From assembly GCF_902141855.1 (NCBI RefSeq), contig NZ_CABFVH010000002.1:210679-274678 (forward strand): DNA of 64,000 nucleotides, given 5' to 3'. Of the stretch, positions 15,814-25,659 are shown in pieces. This DNA comes from Methylobacterium dankookense. Lineage in GTDB: Bacteria > Pseudomonadota > Alphaproteobacteria > Rhizobiales > Beijerinckiaceae. The notes beneath the pieces were generated by a model. That model was not told the DNA's origin and did no database searches. It saw only the letters and a program-made list of their open reading frames with translations. The position numbers and the translations under genes were made by a program. Every line of letters begins with the position of its first letter. The first letter of the stretch is position 1.

Positions 15814-17043
15814 TCACCGCACGTGCGCCTTCGGAACCACCGACATGCCGGGGCCGATCGCGACATCCGCCGGCCAGCCGTCGACCATGATCTTCACCGG
15901 GATGCGCTGCGTCACCTTCACGTAGTTGCCGGTGGCGTTCTGCGCCGGCAGCAGGCTGAAGGCGGTGCCGGAGCCGGGCTGGATCGAGTCGATGCGGCCG
16001 GTGATCCTGCGGTCCGGATAGGCATCGATCGCGATCTCGACAGGCTGCCCTGGGCGCATGTCGGTGACCTGCGTCTCCTTGTAGTTCGCCGTCACCCAGA
16101 TGTCGTCGGGCACGAAGTTCGACAGGCTCTGGCCGGCCTGGGCGAGCTCGCCGACGCCGCCGGTGAGGCGCACCACGCGGCCCCCTTGCGCCGCCGTCAC
16201 GGTCGTGTAGCCGAGGTTGAGCTGCGCCTGGTCGCGCTGGGCCTTCGACTGGGAGAGCTGCGCCTCGGCGCTGGCGCGCTGGGCCTGGAGCGAGCCGATC
16301 TGCTTCCGCGCCGCCACGACGTTGGCGTTGGCGCTCGCGAGCGCGGCCTGCCGCTGCTGGAGCTGCGAGGTCGAGGATTGCGATTGCTGCACGGTGCCGG
16401 CGCCGCGCTCGGCGAGCGCCTTGTAGCGGGCGGCATCCTCCTCCGCGAACTTGAGCGCGGCCTGCGCCGTGTCGACCTGGGCCTGCGCGACCTCGACTTG
16501 CGCCCTCTGCGCCTCGATCTGCGCGTCGATGTTCTTGATCGCTGCCTCGGAGGCGGTGACCTGCGCCTCGGCCTGTTCGAGGGCGACCCGGTAGTCGCGC
16601 TGGTCGACCTGGAAGAGCACATCGCCCTTCTCGACATGCTGGTTGTCGGTCACCGGCACGGCGACGACGTAGCCGCCGACCTTCGGCGCGATCGTGAAGC
16701 TGCGCGCATCCACGAAGGCGTCGTCGGTGGTCTTGTAGGGATGGAGATAGATCTGCCAATAGAAGTAGCCGGCGATTCCGAGCGCCACCAGGGCGAGAGC
16801 GCCGAGGATGAACCACCAGGGATGGCGGCGGATCACGCTCGGGCGGTTCTCGTCCTCCGGGCCGTCGTCGGCCTCGGCGGAATCCTGCCCGTCGGGCGCG
16901 GACGCGTCGTCCGGCTCCGCCTTCCGGGCCTTGCTGCTGACCTTGGCTTCGAGGTCGAGGATGTCGCGCGCGGCCTCGTCCTCCGGCCCGGCATTCCGGG
17001 ACGGGGCGTCGGCGGTCGCGCGCCGCCGCTGGTCGTCAAGCAT
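15814..17043 (-). CDS. emrA: HlyD/EmrA-family membrane fusion protein
   Basis: The 409-residue periplasmic adaptor begins with about 75 acidic, Asp/Glu/Ala-rich cytoplasmic residues, followed by one transmembrane helix (about 80-100, WWFILGALALVALGIAGYFYW). A barrel-sandwich half-motif (TDDAFVDARSFTIAPKVGGYV) precedes a long Ala/Gln coiled coil (about 165-300) and the second lipoyl half-motif (YTTVTAAQGGRVVRL). This is the EmrA layout. The start is ATG at 17043 (MLDDQRRR); the in-frame extension to 17202 lacks coding character. The acidic cytoplasmic N-terminus is longer than in E. coli EmrA. Confidence 0.92.
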   Translation of the reverse strand: MLDDQRRRATADAPSRNAGPEDEAARDILDLEAKVSSKARKAEPDDASAPDGQDSAEADDGPEDENRPSVIRRHPWWFILGALALVALGIAGYFYWQIYLHPYKTTDDAFVDARSFTIAPKVGGYVVAVPVTDNQHVEKGDVLFQVDQRDYRVALEQAEAQVTASEAAIKNIDAQIEAQRAQVEVAQAQVDTAQAALKFAEEDAARYKALAERGAGTVQQSQSSTSQLQQRQAALASANANVVAARKQIGSLQAQRASAEAQLSQSKAQRDQAQLNLGYTTVTAAQGGRVVRLTGGVGELAQAGQSLSNFVPDDIWVTANYKETQVTDMRPGQPVEIAIDAYPDRRITGRIDSIQPGSGTAFSLLPAQNATGNYVKVTQRIPVKIMVDGWPADVAIGPGMSVVPKAHVR

Positions 17044-17237
17044 CGGAATCTGTCGTTCGATACGCCGCGCCCGTATTTCAGGCTCGCGGCCGGGTGAACC
17101 CGCCTCGGGCTGGCAAGACGCGGGGCGGATTAAAGTTCCGGTGCACACGTTGGAGTGCGCCCGCGTGACGCGAGGCTTGAGCGCGCGCCGCGGCAGGATC
17201 ATGCTCCCACCCGGGGGAATATCCGGAGTCCGCCGCC

Positions 17238-17879
17238 ATGCACCCGAACCCTGATGGAACCACGAGTCCGTCCGGCGTGCCGCTCGCCGGCGCCGCCCGC
17301 CGCGACGCCATGTGCACGATGCTCGCCCGCAACTGGTGGCTGATGGCCCTGCGCGGCGTGGTGGCGATCCTGTTCGGCATCGCCGCCTTCGCCGCGCCCG
17401 GAGCCGTCGTGCTCTCGCTCGTGCTGTTCTTCTCGGCCTACATGCTGGTCGACGGCGTCGTCGGCATCGTCGCCTCCATGCGGGCGGCGCAGCGGCACGA
17501 ACGCTGGGGCTTCCTGCTGATGGAGGGCATCCTCGACATCCTCGTCGGCGCGGCGGCCTTCCTGATGCCGGCGGCCGCGGTCTGGGCCTTCGTCTTCCTC
17601 GTCGCCTTCTGGGCCCTGGTGACCGGCGGCCTGATGATCGCCGCGGCGATCCACCTGCACGCCCATTACGGGCGCTGGTGGCTCGGGCTCGGCGGAGCGA
17701 TCTCGGTGCTGTTCGGCATCGCGCTGCTGGTCAATCCGGGCATGTCCGCCCTGGTTCTGACGTGGTGGCTCGGCGGCTACGCCATCGCCTTCGGGGTGAT
17801 GCTGGTGGTGCTCGGCTTCCAGCTCCGCGGCCGCCACGAGGCCGCGGGCCGGCCGATGCCGCTGCCCGGCGGCGCCTGA
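17238..17879 (+). CDS. hdeD: HdeD-like (DUF308) membrane protein
   Basis: The 213-residue protein has six predicted membrane helices arranged as a DUF308 repeat, with ARNWWLMALRGVVAILFGIAAF and YGRWWLGLGGAISVLFGIALL as matching repeat units about 115 residues apart. HdeD in E. coli is linked to acid resistance at high density; the molecular activity is not known. A GGAG lies 9 bases before the ATG; an internal ATG near residue 25 (MCTMLARNWW) is an alternative start that removes the polar leader. It is divergent from emrA and precedes the PBP1A gene by about 100 bases. Confidence 0.85.
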   Translation: MHPNPDGTTSPSGVPLAGAARRDAMCTMLARNWWLMALRGVVAILFGIAAFAAPGAVVLSLVLFFSAYMLVDGVVGIVASMRAAQRHERWGFLLMEGILDILVGAAAFLMPAAAVWAFVFLVAFWALVTGGLMIAAAIHLHAHYGRWWLGLGGAISVLFGIALLVNPGMSALVLTWWLGGYAIAFGVMLVVLGFQLRGRHEAAGRPMPLPGGA

Positions 17880-17976
17880 GGAACGCGGCGTAGCTTCGGC
17901 CGCGGGATCCGGTCTAGAACGGCGGCTCGCCCGCACCCGGCCGCCCGCCGCCGGGCGGCCCTCGATTGCGGATACG

Positions 17977-20457
17977 ATGAGCCCTCCCGACCCGGAACGC
18001 GCCAAGCTCGACGGGCGCGGCCCCGACCCGGACACCCGGGCGGCGGCGCGCGAGGCGGCCTCGGCCGCGCGCCAGCTCGGGCGGCAGCTCGCCATCCTGC
18101 TGGCGGGCTCGGTGCGCTGGGCCGCCCGCAGCTCCGGACGTGCGGCGGCCGGCGGCGCCGAGCGCCTGGGCGGCCTGCGCCGGCGGCTCGCGCGGCCGGC
18201 CTCGTCCGCCCCTTCGCCCGACTCGGCCCCGGCCCGTTCCGCCGCGCCACCGCCCCGGCGGCCCGGGCGCTGGCGCAGGGCCGCCTTCGCCCTCGTCGCC
18301 CTGGTGGCGGTGCCGCTGCTCGCGCTCCTCGGCTATGTGCTCGCGGCCTTCCTCACCCTGCCGCCGCTCGGCTCCGTGACGACCGATCCGGGCAGCCGGG
18401 CGCTCACCGTCGAAGCCGATGATGGGCGCGTCTTCGCCACCCGCGGCGTGTTCCGCGGCCAGCCGCTCACCGCCGCCGACCTGCCGCCCCACCTCGCCCA
18501 GGCGATCGTCGCCATCGAGGACCGGCGCTTCTACAGCCATTGGGGCGTGGACCTGCGCGGCCTCGCGCGGGCGGCCTGGCGCAACGCGCTCGGCGGCGGC
18601 GTGCGCGAGGGCGGCTCCACCATCACGCAGCAATATGTCCGCCTGACCTCGCTCTCCCAGGAGAAGACGCTCCGCCGCAAGATCCAGGAGGCCTTCCTGG
18701 CCCTGCGGGCCGAGAGCGAGATGACGAAGAGCGACATCCTGCTCGGCTATCTCAACACCGCCTATTTCGGCGCCGGCGCCTACGGGGTCGACGCGGCGGC
18801 GCGGCGCTATTTCGGCAAGCCCGCCAAGCAGGTCAGCCTGCCCGAGGCGGCGATGCTGGCGGGGCTCGTGCGCGCGCCCTCGCAGCTCGCCCCCACCCGC
18901 AATTTCGGCGGCGCCAAGGAGCGCGCCGACGTGGTGCTCCAGGCCATGGTCGAGACCGGCGCCATCACGGCGAAGGAGGCCGATGCGGCGCGGACCAAGA
19001 CCGTGACCCTGCGCACGCCCCCGGAGACGCCGCCCGGCGCCAACTACTTCCTCGACCTGGTGGCGGCCGACGCCAAGCGCCTCGCCGATACGGGCGGCGA
19101 CGTCACCGTGCGCGCGACCCTCAACCTCGATCTGCAGAGCCTCGCCGAGGGCGTGATCGCCCGCCGCCTCGATGCGGAAGGGCAGAAGAAGAAGGCGAGC
19201 CAAGCCGCCCTCGTCGCCCTCTCGCCGCAAGGCGCGATCCTGGCGATGGTGGGCGGGCGCGACTACGAGGACAGCCAGTTCAACCGCGCCGTGCAGGCCA
19301 AGCGCCAGGCCGGCTCGCTGTTCAAGCTCTTCGTCTATCTCACCGCCTATTCGCAGGGCCTGAGCCCGGATTCCATGCTGGTCGACCGCCCGGTCCAGAT
19401 CGGCGACTGGGAGCCGCAGAACTCCAACAACCGCTTCCGCGGCGCGCTGCCCCTGCGCACCGCCTTCGCGCTCTCGGTGAACACCATCGCGGCGCAGCTC
19501 GGCGACGAACTCGGCATCCCGGCGGTGATCGCGACCGCGCGCAAGCTCGGCATCACCTCAGACCTGCCGAACGTGCCGAGCCTCGCGCTCGGCTCGGCCG
19601 AGGTGACGCTCCTCGAGATGACCCGCGCCTATGCCGGCGTGCTCGCCAACCGCACGCCGCTGGAGACCTTCTCGATCCACGCGATCCGCGGCGCCCAGCC
19701 CCAGCCGCTCTACCTGCATCCCGACCCGGCCCAGACGGGCGGCCTGTCCGCCGACAGCCGCAGCATGATGCTCGATTCGCTCCAGGCCGTGGTCGATGGC
19801 GGCACTGGCAAGGCGGCGCGGGTGCCGGGCCTCGCGGTGGGCGGCAAGACCGGCACGACGCAGGATTACCGCGACGCCTGGTTCATCGGCATGACGCCGG
19901 ACCTCGTGGTCGGGATCTGGGTGGGCAACGACGACAATTCCTCGATGAACCGGGTCGGCGGCGGCGACCTGCCGGCCGCGATGTTCCGCGACTTCGTGCA
20001 GCGCGCCTCCGCGCAGCTCGCCAAGGGCCGCAAGCGTCCCTCCGCCGCCCGTGCCGAGCCGGCCCCCGCGGTCCAGGCGGGGGCGCAGCCGACCGTGCAG
20101 CCCGGGATCCAGCCGCCCGCGCCGGTGCCGGTCGAGGCCTCGGCGGAGGCGCGCGGCGTGCCCGAGGTGATCGATACCGGCACCCTCTCCTTCCGTGGGC
20201 GCGTGGTCCGGCTCGCGGGCGTCGAGGGCGAGGGCGGCGCGCTCGCCCGCCAGCTCGCGCGCTACCTGCGCCGCCGCGAGGTGGTCTGCGCCACGGTCAG
20301 CGACGGCATGCGCTGCCGTATCGAGGGCGACGACCTCGCCGCGCTGATCCTCGCCGCCGGCGGCGCCCGGGCGAGCGAGAGCGCCCCGCCCGATCTCCTC
20401 GCCGCCGAGGAGCAGGCCCGCGCCGAGCGCGTCGGCCTGTGGGGGCGCGACCGCTGA
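17977..20457 (+). CDS. Class A penicillin-binding protein (PBP1A type) with C-terminal SNase-like domain
   Basis: The 826-residue bifunctional peptidoglycan synthase has a long basic cytoplasmic N-terminus (about 1-105), one transmembrane helix (about 107-128), a GT51 domain with catalytic Glu181 in EDRRFYSH and the EGGSTITQQ block, and a transpeptidase domain with the nucleophile Ser447 in SLFK, an SVN motif, and KTGTTQ (Lys624). A Pro/Ala linker (about 685-725) follows. The last 100 residues (about 728-826) read as a staphylococcal-nuclease-like fold: VIDTGTL...VVRLAGV, a DDLAALILAAGGA helix and AEEQARAERVGLWG. Catalytic SNase residues appear changed (GDT to TGT; the DxPE block to EGEG), so this domain is probably structural or binding. 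Confidence 0.9.
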   Translation: MSPPDPERAKLDGRGPDPDTRAAAREAASAARQLGRQLAILLAGSVRWAARSSGRAAAGGAERLGGLRRRLARPASSAPSPDSAPARSAAPPPRRPGRWRRAAFALVALVAVPLLALLGYVLAAFLTLPPLGSVTTDPGSRALTVEADDGRVFATRGVFRGQPLTAADLPPHLAQAIVAIEDRRFYSHWGVDLRGLARAAWRNALGGGVREGGSTITQQYVRLTSLSQEKTLRRKIQEAFLALRAESEMTKSDILLGYLNTAYFGAGAYGVDAAARRYFGKPAKQVSLPEAAMLAGLVRAPSQLAPTRNFGGAKERADVVLQAMVETGAITAKEADAARTKTVTLRTPPETPPGANYFLDLVAADAKRLADTGGDVTVRATLNLDLQSLAEGVIARRLDAEGQKKKASQAALVALSPQGAILAMVGGRDYEDSQFNRAVQAKRQAGSLFKLFVYLTAYSQGLSPDSMLVDRPVQIGDWEPQNSNNRFRGALPLRTAFALSVNTIAAQLGDELGIPAVIATARKLGITSDLPNVPSLALGSAEVTLLEMTRAYAGVLANRTPLETFSIHAIRGAQPQPLYLHPDPAQTGGLSADSRSMMLDSLQAVVDGGTGKAARVPGLAVGGKTGTTQDYRDAWFIGMTPDLVVGIWVGNDDNSSMNRVGGGDLPAAMFRDFVQRASAQLAKGRKRPSAARAEPAPAVQAGAQPTVQPGIQPPAPVPVEASAEARGVPEVIDTGTLSFRGRVVRLAGVEGEGGALARQLARYLRRREVVCATVSDGMRCRIEGDDLAALILAAGGARASESAPPDLLAAEEQARAERVGLWGRDR

Positions 20458-20473
20458 ACGGCTGGCGGCAACC

Positions 20474-21943
20474 TCAGCGGAACGGCGGCTCGTCGAAGCT
20501 GCGCAGCTTGCGCGAGTGCAGGCCGTGGCGGTCGGCGCGCAGGATGTCGAGGGCGGCGAGACCGATCCGGAGATGCTCGCCCACCGCCCGCTCGTAGAAG
20601 GCGTTGGCCGCGCCCGGCAGCTTGATCTCGCCGTGGAGCGGCTTGTCCGAGATGCAGAGCAGCGTGCCGTAGGGCACGCGCAGGCGGTAGCCCTGCGCGG
20701 CGATGGTGCCGCTTTCCATGTCGACGCCGATGGCGCGGCTGAGGTTGATCACCCGGCGCTCCTGGCTGAAGCGCAGCTCCCAGTTGCGGTCGTCGTAGGT
20801 GACGACGGTGCCCGTGCGCAGGCGCCGCTTCAGGGCCTCGGCCCGCTCCCCCGTCACCTGGGCCGCGGCCGCCTGGAGGGCGAGCTGCACCTCGGCGAGC
20901 GCCGGCACCGGCACGTCGGTGGGAACGAGTGCGTCGAGGATGCGGTCGCGGCGCAGATAGCCGTGGGCCAGCACGTAGTCGCCCATGCGCTGCGACTGGC
21001 GCAGGCCGCCGCAATGGCCGACCATCAGCCAGCAATGCGGGCGCAGCACCGCGAGATGGTCGGTGATCGTCTTCGCGTTCGAGGGGCCGACGCCGATATT
21101 GACCAGCGTCGTGCCCTGCATCGCGCCCTCCGCGTCGCGGGCGACGAGGTGGTAGGCCGGCATCTGGAACCGGTGCCAGGGCGAGGCCGCGATCAGCGCG
21201 TTGGGGTCGGCGCTCGCGGCCTCGTCCCGCCGCACGCGGATGTTGCCGGGCAGGATCATCTCCTCGAAGCCCTCCGCCCCCGAGGCGAGGCGCTCCAGCC
21301 CGTGGCGGATGAACTGGTCCACGTAGCGGTGGTAGTTCGTCAGCAGGATCCAGGGCTGGACATGGCTCCAGTCGCAGCCCGTGTAGTGGACGAGGCGGCG
21401 GAGCGAGTAGTCGACCCGCACGGCGTCGAAGAGGGCGAGCGGGCGCGGCGCGTCACCCCGCTGCTCCCACAGGCCGTCGGCCACCTCGTCGCCCACCTGG
21501 GAGAGCAGCGGCACGGGGAAGAAGGCGGCGAGGTCCGCCCCGTCCGGCGTGCGCCGGCTCGGGCCGATGCCGGCTTCCAGCACGTAGGGATACGGGATCT
21601 CCTGCGCGCTCACGCCCACTTCGAGCGCGGCGCCGTAATCCTCCACCAGCGGGCGGAGCTGGTGGATCAGGTATTCGCGGAAATGCGCGGGCTGCGTCAC
21701 CGTGGTGGCGTAGGTGCCCGGCACCTGGAGCTTGCCGGTGGCGCGGCTGATCCGCGGCATCGGCCCGGTCGGGTGATAGGTGACGCGGATCTCGGGGTAG
21801 CGGAACTTCAGCCGCTCGGCCGCGTCCGGCGGCGGTCCGCCGTCGAGGTAGCGCGCCAGCGCCTCGCGCAGGGCCCGCGTCGCCTCCGCGTGCAGGGCGA
21901 CCAGCCGGTCGACGGCGACCGGCACCTCCTCGACCGCCTCCAT
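20474..21943 (-). CDS. amn: AMP nucleosidase
   Basis: The 489-residue protein matches Amn, which hydrolyses AMP to adenine and ribose 5-phosphate in the cytosol. An N-terminal regulatory domain (about 1-170) includes YPEIRVTYHPTGPMPRISRA. The C-terminal nucleoside-phosphorylase-like domain has GVGPSNAKTITDH, the WLMVGHCGGLR strand, DDRNWELRFSQERR and the purine-site VDMESGTIAAQGYR. The start chosen is ATG at 21943, preceded by GAGGAA at about 9 bases; a TTG seven codons upstream (21964) is the alternative. It is convergent with the PBP gene (16-base gap) and divergent from trmO. Confidence 0.93.
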   Translation of the reverse strand: MEAVEEVPVAVDRLVALHAEATRALREALARYLDGGPPPDAAERLKFRYPEIRVTYHPTGPMPRISRATGKLQVPGTYATTVTQPAHFREYLIHQLRPLVEDYGAALEVGVSAQEIPYPYVLEAGIGPSRRTPDGADLAAFFPVPLLSQVGDEVADGLWEQRGDAPRPLALFDAVRVDYSLRRLVHYTGCDWSHVQPWILLTNYHRYVDQFIRHGLERLASGAEGFEEMILPGNIRVRRDEAASADPNALIAASPWHRFQMPAYHLVARDAEGAMQGTTLVNIGVGPSNAKTITDHLAVLRPHCWLMVGHCGGLRQSQRMGDYVLAHGYLRRDRILDALVPTDVPVPALAEVQLALQAAAAQVTGERAEALKRRLRTGTVVTYDDRNWELRFSQERRVINLSRAIGVDMESGTIAAQGYRLRVPYGTLLCISDKPLHGEIKLPGAANAFYERAVGEHLRIGLAALDILRADRHGLHSRKLRSFDEPPFR

Positions 21944-22041
21944 GGGGCGCAGTTCCTCGACCAAGCCGCTCTCCCGCTCGCATTCCGCCGGCCCATCCTA
22001 TACCCGCGAGGACGGGGGCGGCACCGGGAAAGCGGGCGGCG

Positions 22042-22551
22042 ATGAGCGGAGAAGCGGGCGGCGGGGACGGATTCGGGCTGCGGCCGGGCGAGCAGGCGGT
22101 GAGCCTGCCCGGGCGCTACGATGCCGGCCTCCACTTCATCGGGCGCCTGCGCACGCCCTGGACCGAGCGCGGCGACTGCCCGAAGAACGGGTTGCAGACG
22201 GAGGCGGTCTGCACCGTCGAGGTCGATCCGGCCTATGCGGCCGGCCTCGCCAACGTCTCGGGCGCGAGCCACCTGATCCTGCTCTACTGGATGGACCGGG
22301 CCCCGCGCGGCCTGCTGGTCCAGCAGCCGCGCCACGCGGACGGCACCCGCGGCACCTTCTCCTTACGCTCCCCCGCCCGGCCGAACCCGATCGCCCTCTC
22401 GGTGGTGGAGCTTCTCGGCATCGCGGGCGCGACGCTCCACGTGCGCGGCCTCGACTGCCTCGACGGCACGCCGCTCCTCGACATCAAGCCCTACTACGCC
22501 TCGACCGATTCGAGGCCAGGGGCCACGGTGCAGCGGAGCGGCGCCCCCTGA
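22042..22551 (+). CDS. trmO: tRNA (t6A37) N6-methyltransferase TrmO-like (TsaA/YaeB family)
   Basis: The 169-residue protein has the TsaA/TrmO beta-barrel pattern: IGRLRTPW near the N-terminus, DCPKNG, LYWMDRAPR, GTFSLRSPARPNPIALSVVEL (the RSPxRPNPIG hallmark) and LDCLDGTPLLDIKPY near the C-terminus. TrmO uses SAM to methylate N6-threonylcarbamoyl-adenosine at tRNA position 37. This is the short, single-domain alphaproteobacterial form, without the extra C-terminal domain of the E. coli enzyme. Its stop touches the stop of the convergent RND permease gene with no gap. Confidence 0.88.
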   Translation: MSGEAGGGDGFGLRPGEQAVSLPGRYDAGLHFIGRLRTPWTERGDCPKNGLQTEAVCTVEVDPAYAAGLANVSGASHLILLYWMDRAPRGLLVQQPRHADGTRGTFSLRSPARPNPIALSVVELLGIAGATLHVRGLDCLDGTPLLDIKPYYASTDSRPGATVQRSGAP

Positions 22552-25500
22552 TCACCCGGCCTTCGGCGGCCGGATCCGGTAGCAGCCGACATAGAGGGCC
22601 GGCAGGAAGAGCAGCGTGAGCAGGGTCGCCGCCAGGATGCCGCCGATCATCGCGTAGGCCATCGGGCCCCAGAACACCTCGCGGGCGATCGGGATCAGGC
22701 CGAGGCTCGCCGCCGCCGCGGTGAGCAGGATCGGGCGCATGCGGTGGCGCGTGGCCTCGACCACCGCGTCCCAGGGCGCAAGCCCTTCCGCCTCGCATTC
22801 CTCGATCTGGCTCACCAGGATCACGGCGTTGCGCACGATGATGCCGATCAGCGCCAGGATGCCGAGGATCGCCACGAAGCCCATCGGCTTGTCGAACAGG
22901 AGCAGCGCCGGCACCACGCCGATGAGCCCGAGCGGCGCAACCGAGAAGACCAGCAGGAGCTTGCCCACGCTCTGGAGCTGCACCATCAGGAAGAAGGCCA
23001 TGGTGAGCAGCATCACCGGCACCACCGCGGCGATCGGGCCCTGGCCCTTGGCCGATTCCTCCACCTCGCCGCCGGTCTCCAGGGTGTAGCCCTCGGGCAG
23101 GGCCTTCATGAAGGCGTCCATGTCCGGCTGGAGCGCGGCCACCACGGTCGGCGGCTGCGTCGTGTCCATGATCGCGGCGCGCACCGTGATCGTCGCCACG
23201 CGGTTGCGGCGCCAGACGATCGGCTGCTCCAGGTCGTAGTCGAGCTTGGCGAAGGCCAGGAGCGGCACCACCGTGCCGTTGGACAGCCCCACCTGCAGGC
23301 TCTGCAGCGTGTCGAGGGAGGTGCGCTCGATGGCGCGCGCCCGGCCGACCACGTTCACGAGGTAGATCGAATCGCGCACCTGCGTGATCGCGGTGCCGCC
23401 GACGACGCCGTTGAGGATGCCGGCGATGTCCTGGCTGGTCACGCCGAGCTGGCGCGCCTTGTCCTGCTGGATCTCGACGCGCAGCACCTTGCCGGGCTCG
23501 TTCCAGTCGAGGGTCGGCACGGCGACGTGCGGGTTCTTCGCGATCACGTTGGCGAGGCCGAGCGCGTGCTCGCGCAGCGCCTGGATGTCCGGGCCGGAGA
23601 GCCGGTACTGGATCGGGCGGCCGACCGGGGGGCCGAGGGAGAGCGGGTTCACGAAGACGTCGGTGCCGACGAACTCCGTCTTGCCGATCTCCTCCAGCCG
23701 CGTGAACACCCGCTCGCGCGCCTCCAGCGACTTCGTCACCACGACGATCTGGCCGAAGAAGGCGTTGTCGAGCTGCTGGTCGAGGGGCAGGTAGAAGCGC
23801 ACCGCGCCCTGGCCGACATAGGACGACCAGCGCTCGATATCGGGATCCCCCTTCAGCTTCTCCTCGAAGCGGTCCATCTGCGCCTTGGTCTCGGCGATGG
23901 TCGCGTTCTGCGGCAGCGTGAGGTCGACCAGGATCTCGGTGCGATCGGACGACGGGAAGAACTGCTGCTGGACGTGGCCCATGCCGACGATCGCCGCGCC
24001 CATCAGCGCGACGCAGACCACGACCGTGGTCCAGCGGAAGCGCATGGCGAGCCGCAGGACGGCGAGGAAGCCGCGGCCGAGCCGGCCCGGCTCGTGGGCA
24101 TGCGCCTTCATCTTCGTGGGCAGCATCGCCACGCCGATCAGCGGCGCGAACAGCACAGCCACGATCCACGAGACGAGGAGCGAGGCCGCGATCACCACGA
24201 AGAGCGAGTAGGTGTACTCGCCCGCCGACGAGCCGTTGAAGCCGATGGGCAGGAAGCCCGCCACCGTCACCAGCGTGCCCGTCAGCATCGGGAAGGCGGT
24301 GGAGGTGTAGGCGTAGGTCGCCGCCTTCCTCAGCGTGTCGCCGAGTTCCAGTCGCGCGACCATCATCTCGACGGTGATCATCGCGTCGTCGACGAGGAGG
24401 CCCAACGCGATGATGAGGGCGCCGAGCGAGATGCGCTGCAGCGTCACGTCCATGATCTGCATGACCACGAAGACGATGGCGAGCACGAGGGGGATCGACA
24501 GGCTGACCACGAGGCCGGCCCGGACGCCGAGGCTGATGAAGCTGACCGCGAGCACGATCACCACCGCCTCGACCAGCGCCTTGGTGAAGCCGCCGACCGC
24601 CTCCTCGACGATCTTCGGCTGGTCCGAGACCAGATGGATGCCGACGCCGATCGGGAGCTTCTCCTCGATCAGCCGCATGCGCGTCTTCAGGTCCTCGCCG
24701 AAATGCAGGAGGTTGGCGCCCGGCCGCATGGCGATGGCGAGGCCGATCGCCGGCTTGCCGTCGACCCGGAACATGGCGGCCGGGGGATCCTCGTAGCCGC
24801 GCGAGATCTCCGCCACGTCCGACAGGCGGAAGAAGCGGTCGTTGACGCGCAGGTTGATGTCGAGGAGCGATTCCTCGGAGGCGAACTGCCCGCTCACCCG
24901 CACCGAGACGCGCTCCGGCCCGGCCTGGACGACGCCCGAGGCCGTCACCGCGTTCTGGGTCTGGAGGGTCTTGATGAGCTGGTTGAAGTCGATGCCGTAG
25001 CCCGCGAGCTTGCGGGTGGCGAAGTCGAGGTAGATCACCTCCTTCTGGGTGCCGAGCAGCAAGGTCTTGCCGATGTTCGGCACCTTCAGGATCTCGGTGC
25101 GCACGCCCTCGACGTAGTCGCGCAATTGCCGGTGGGTCAGGCCGTCCGCCGTGAAGGCGTAGACGTTGCCGTAGACGTCGCCGAACTCGTCGTTGAAGAA
25201 CGGGCCCTGCACCCCTTGCGGGAACCGGCTCTGGATGTCGCCGAGGCGCTTCCTCACCTGGTAGAAGGCGGGCTGGATCTCCTCCTTCTTCGTGGTGTCG
25301 CGGAACTGTACGAACACCGTCGCCTGGCCGGGCGTGGTGTAGCTCCTCACGTAGTCGAGGGCATTGATCTGCTGCACCTCCTTCTCGATCCGGTCGGTCA
25401 CCTGCTCGAGGGTGTCGCCGATCGTGGCGCCGGGCCAGACGGCCTGCACGACCATGGTCTTGATCGCGAAGGGCGGGTCCTCCTCGCGGCCGAGCTTGGT

Positions 25501-25659
25501 GTAGGCGAGCGCGCCCGCGAGCAGGCTGATCCCCATCAGGAACCAGACGAAGGAGCGGTGCGCGAGCGCCCATTCGGACAGGTTGAAGCCGGTCTCGTGC
25601 CGGTCCTTCTCGGGCTGGCCTTGCGTCTCGCGGCCGGTCGTGTCGGTGGGAGCGTGCAT
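22552..25659 (-). CDS. RND efflux permease (AcrB/MdtB-like, HAE1/HME-like)
   Basis: The protein of about 1035 residues has the two-fold repeated RND layout: helix 1, a large periplasmic porter loop, then six helices, twice. N-terminal REEDPPF follows the first helix as in other cytoplasmic-membrane RND pumps. In the membrane helices, GLLVDDAMITVEMM carries the Asp pair used for proton relay. Loop content (DYVEGVRTEI, RPGANLLHF) resembles the broad-range AcrB/Mex-type subgroup of Rhizobiales. The ATG overlaps the adaptor stop as TGATG. It is the third gene of an adaptor-adaptor-permease operon. No outer-membrane factor gene is linked, so a shared TolC-like channel is expected. Confidence 0.93.
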   Translation of the reverse strand: MHAPTDTTGRETQGQPEKDRHETGFNLSEWALAHRSFVWFLMGISLLAGALAYTKLGREEDPPFAIKTMVVQAVWPGATIGDTLEQVTDRIEKEVQQINALDYVRSYTTPGQATVFVQFRDTTKKEEIQPAFYQVRKRLGDIQSRFPQGVQGPFFNDEFGDVYGNVYAFTADGLTHRQLRDYVEGVRTEILKVPNIGKTLLLGTQKEVIYLDFATRKLAGYGIDFNQLIKTLQTQNAVTASGVVQAGPERVSVRVSGQFASEESLLDINLRVNDRFFRLSDVAEISRGYEDPPAAMFRVDGKPAIGLAIAMRPGANLLHFGEDLKTRMRLIEEKLPIGVGIHLVSDQPKIVEEAVGGFTKALVEAVVIVLAVSFISLGVRAGLVVSLSIPLVLAIVFVVMQIMDVTLQRISLGALIIALGLLVDDAMITVEMMVARLELGDTLRKAATYAYTSTAFPMLTGTLVTVAGFLPIGFNGSSAGEYTYSLFVVIAASLLVSWIVAVLFAPLIGVAMLPTKMKAHAHEPGRLGRGFLAVLRLAMRFRWTTVVVCVALMGAAIVGMGHVQQQFFPSSDRTEILVDLTLPQNATIAETKAQMDRFEEKLKGDPDIERWSSYVGQGAVRFYLPLDQQLDNAFFGQIVVVTKSLEARERVFTRLEEIGKTEFVGTDVFVNPLSLGPPVGRPIQYRLSGPDIQALREHALGLANVIAKNPHVAVPTLDWNEPGKVLRVEIQQDKARQLGVTSQDIAGILNGVVGGTAITQVRDSIYLVNVVGRARAIERTSLDTLQSLQVGLSNGTVVPLLAFAKLDYDLEQPIVWRRNRVATITVRAAIMDTTQPPTVVAALQPDMDAFMKALPEGYTLETGGEVEESAKGQGPIAAVVPVMLLTMAFFLMVQLQSVGKLLLVFSVAPLGLIGVVPALLLFDKPMGFVAILGILALIGIIVRNAVILVSQIEECEAEGLAPWDAVVEATRHRMRPILLTAAAASLGLIPIAREVFWGPMAYAMIGGILAATLLTLLFLPALYVGCYRIRPPKAG

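Noticed and set aside
14168..17097. Long open frames (882 codons minus, 956 codons plus) over emrAB
   Set aside because: Both are shadows of the EmrA and EmrB genes, which have good family matches and signals.
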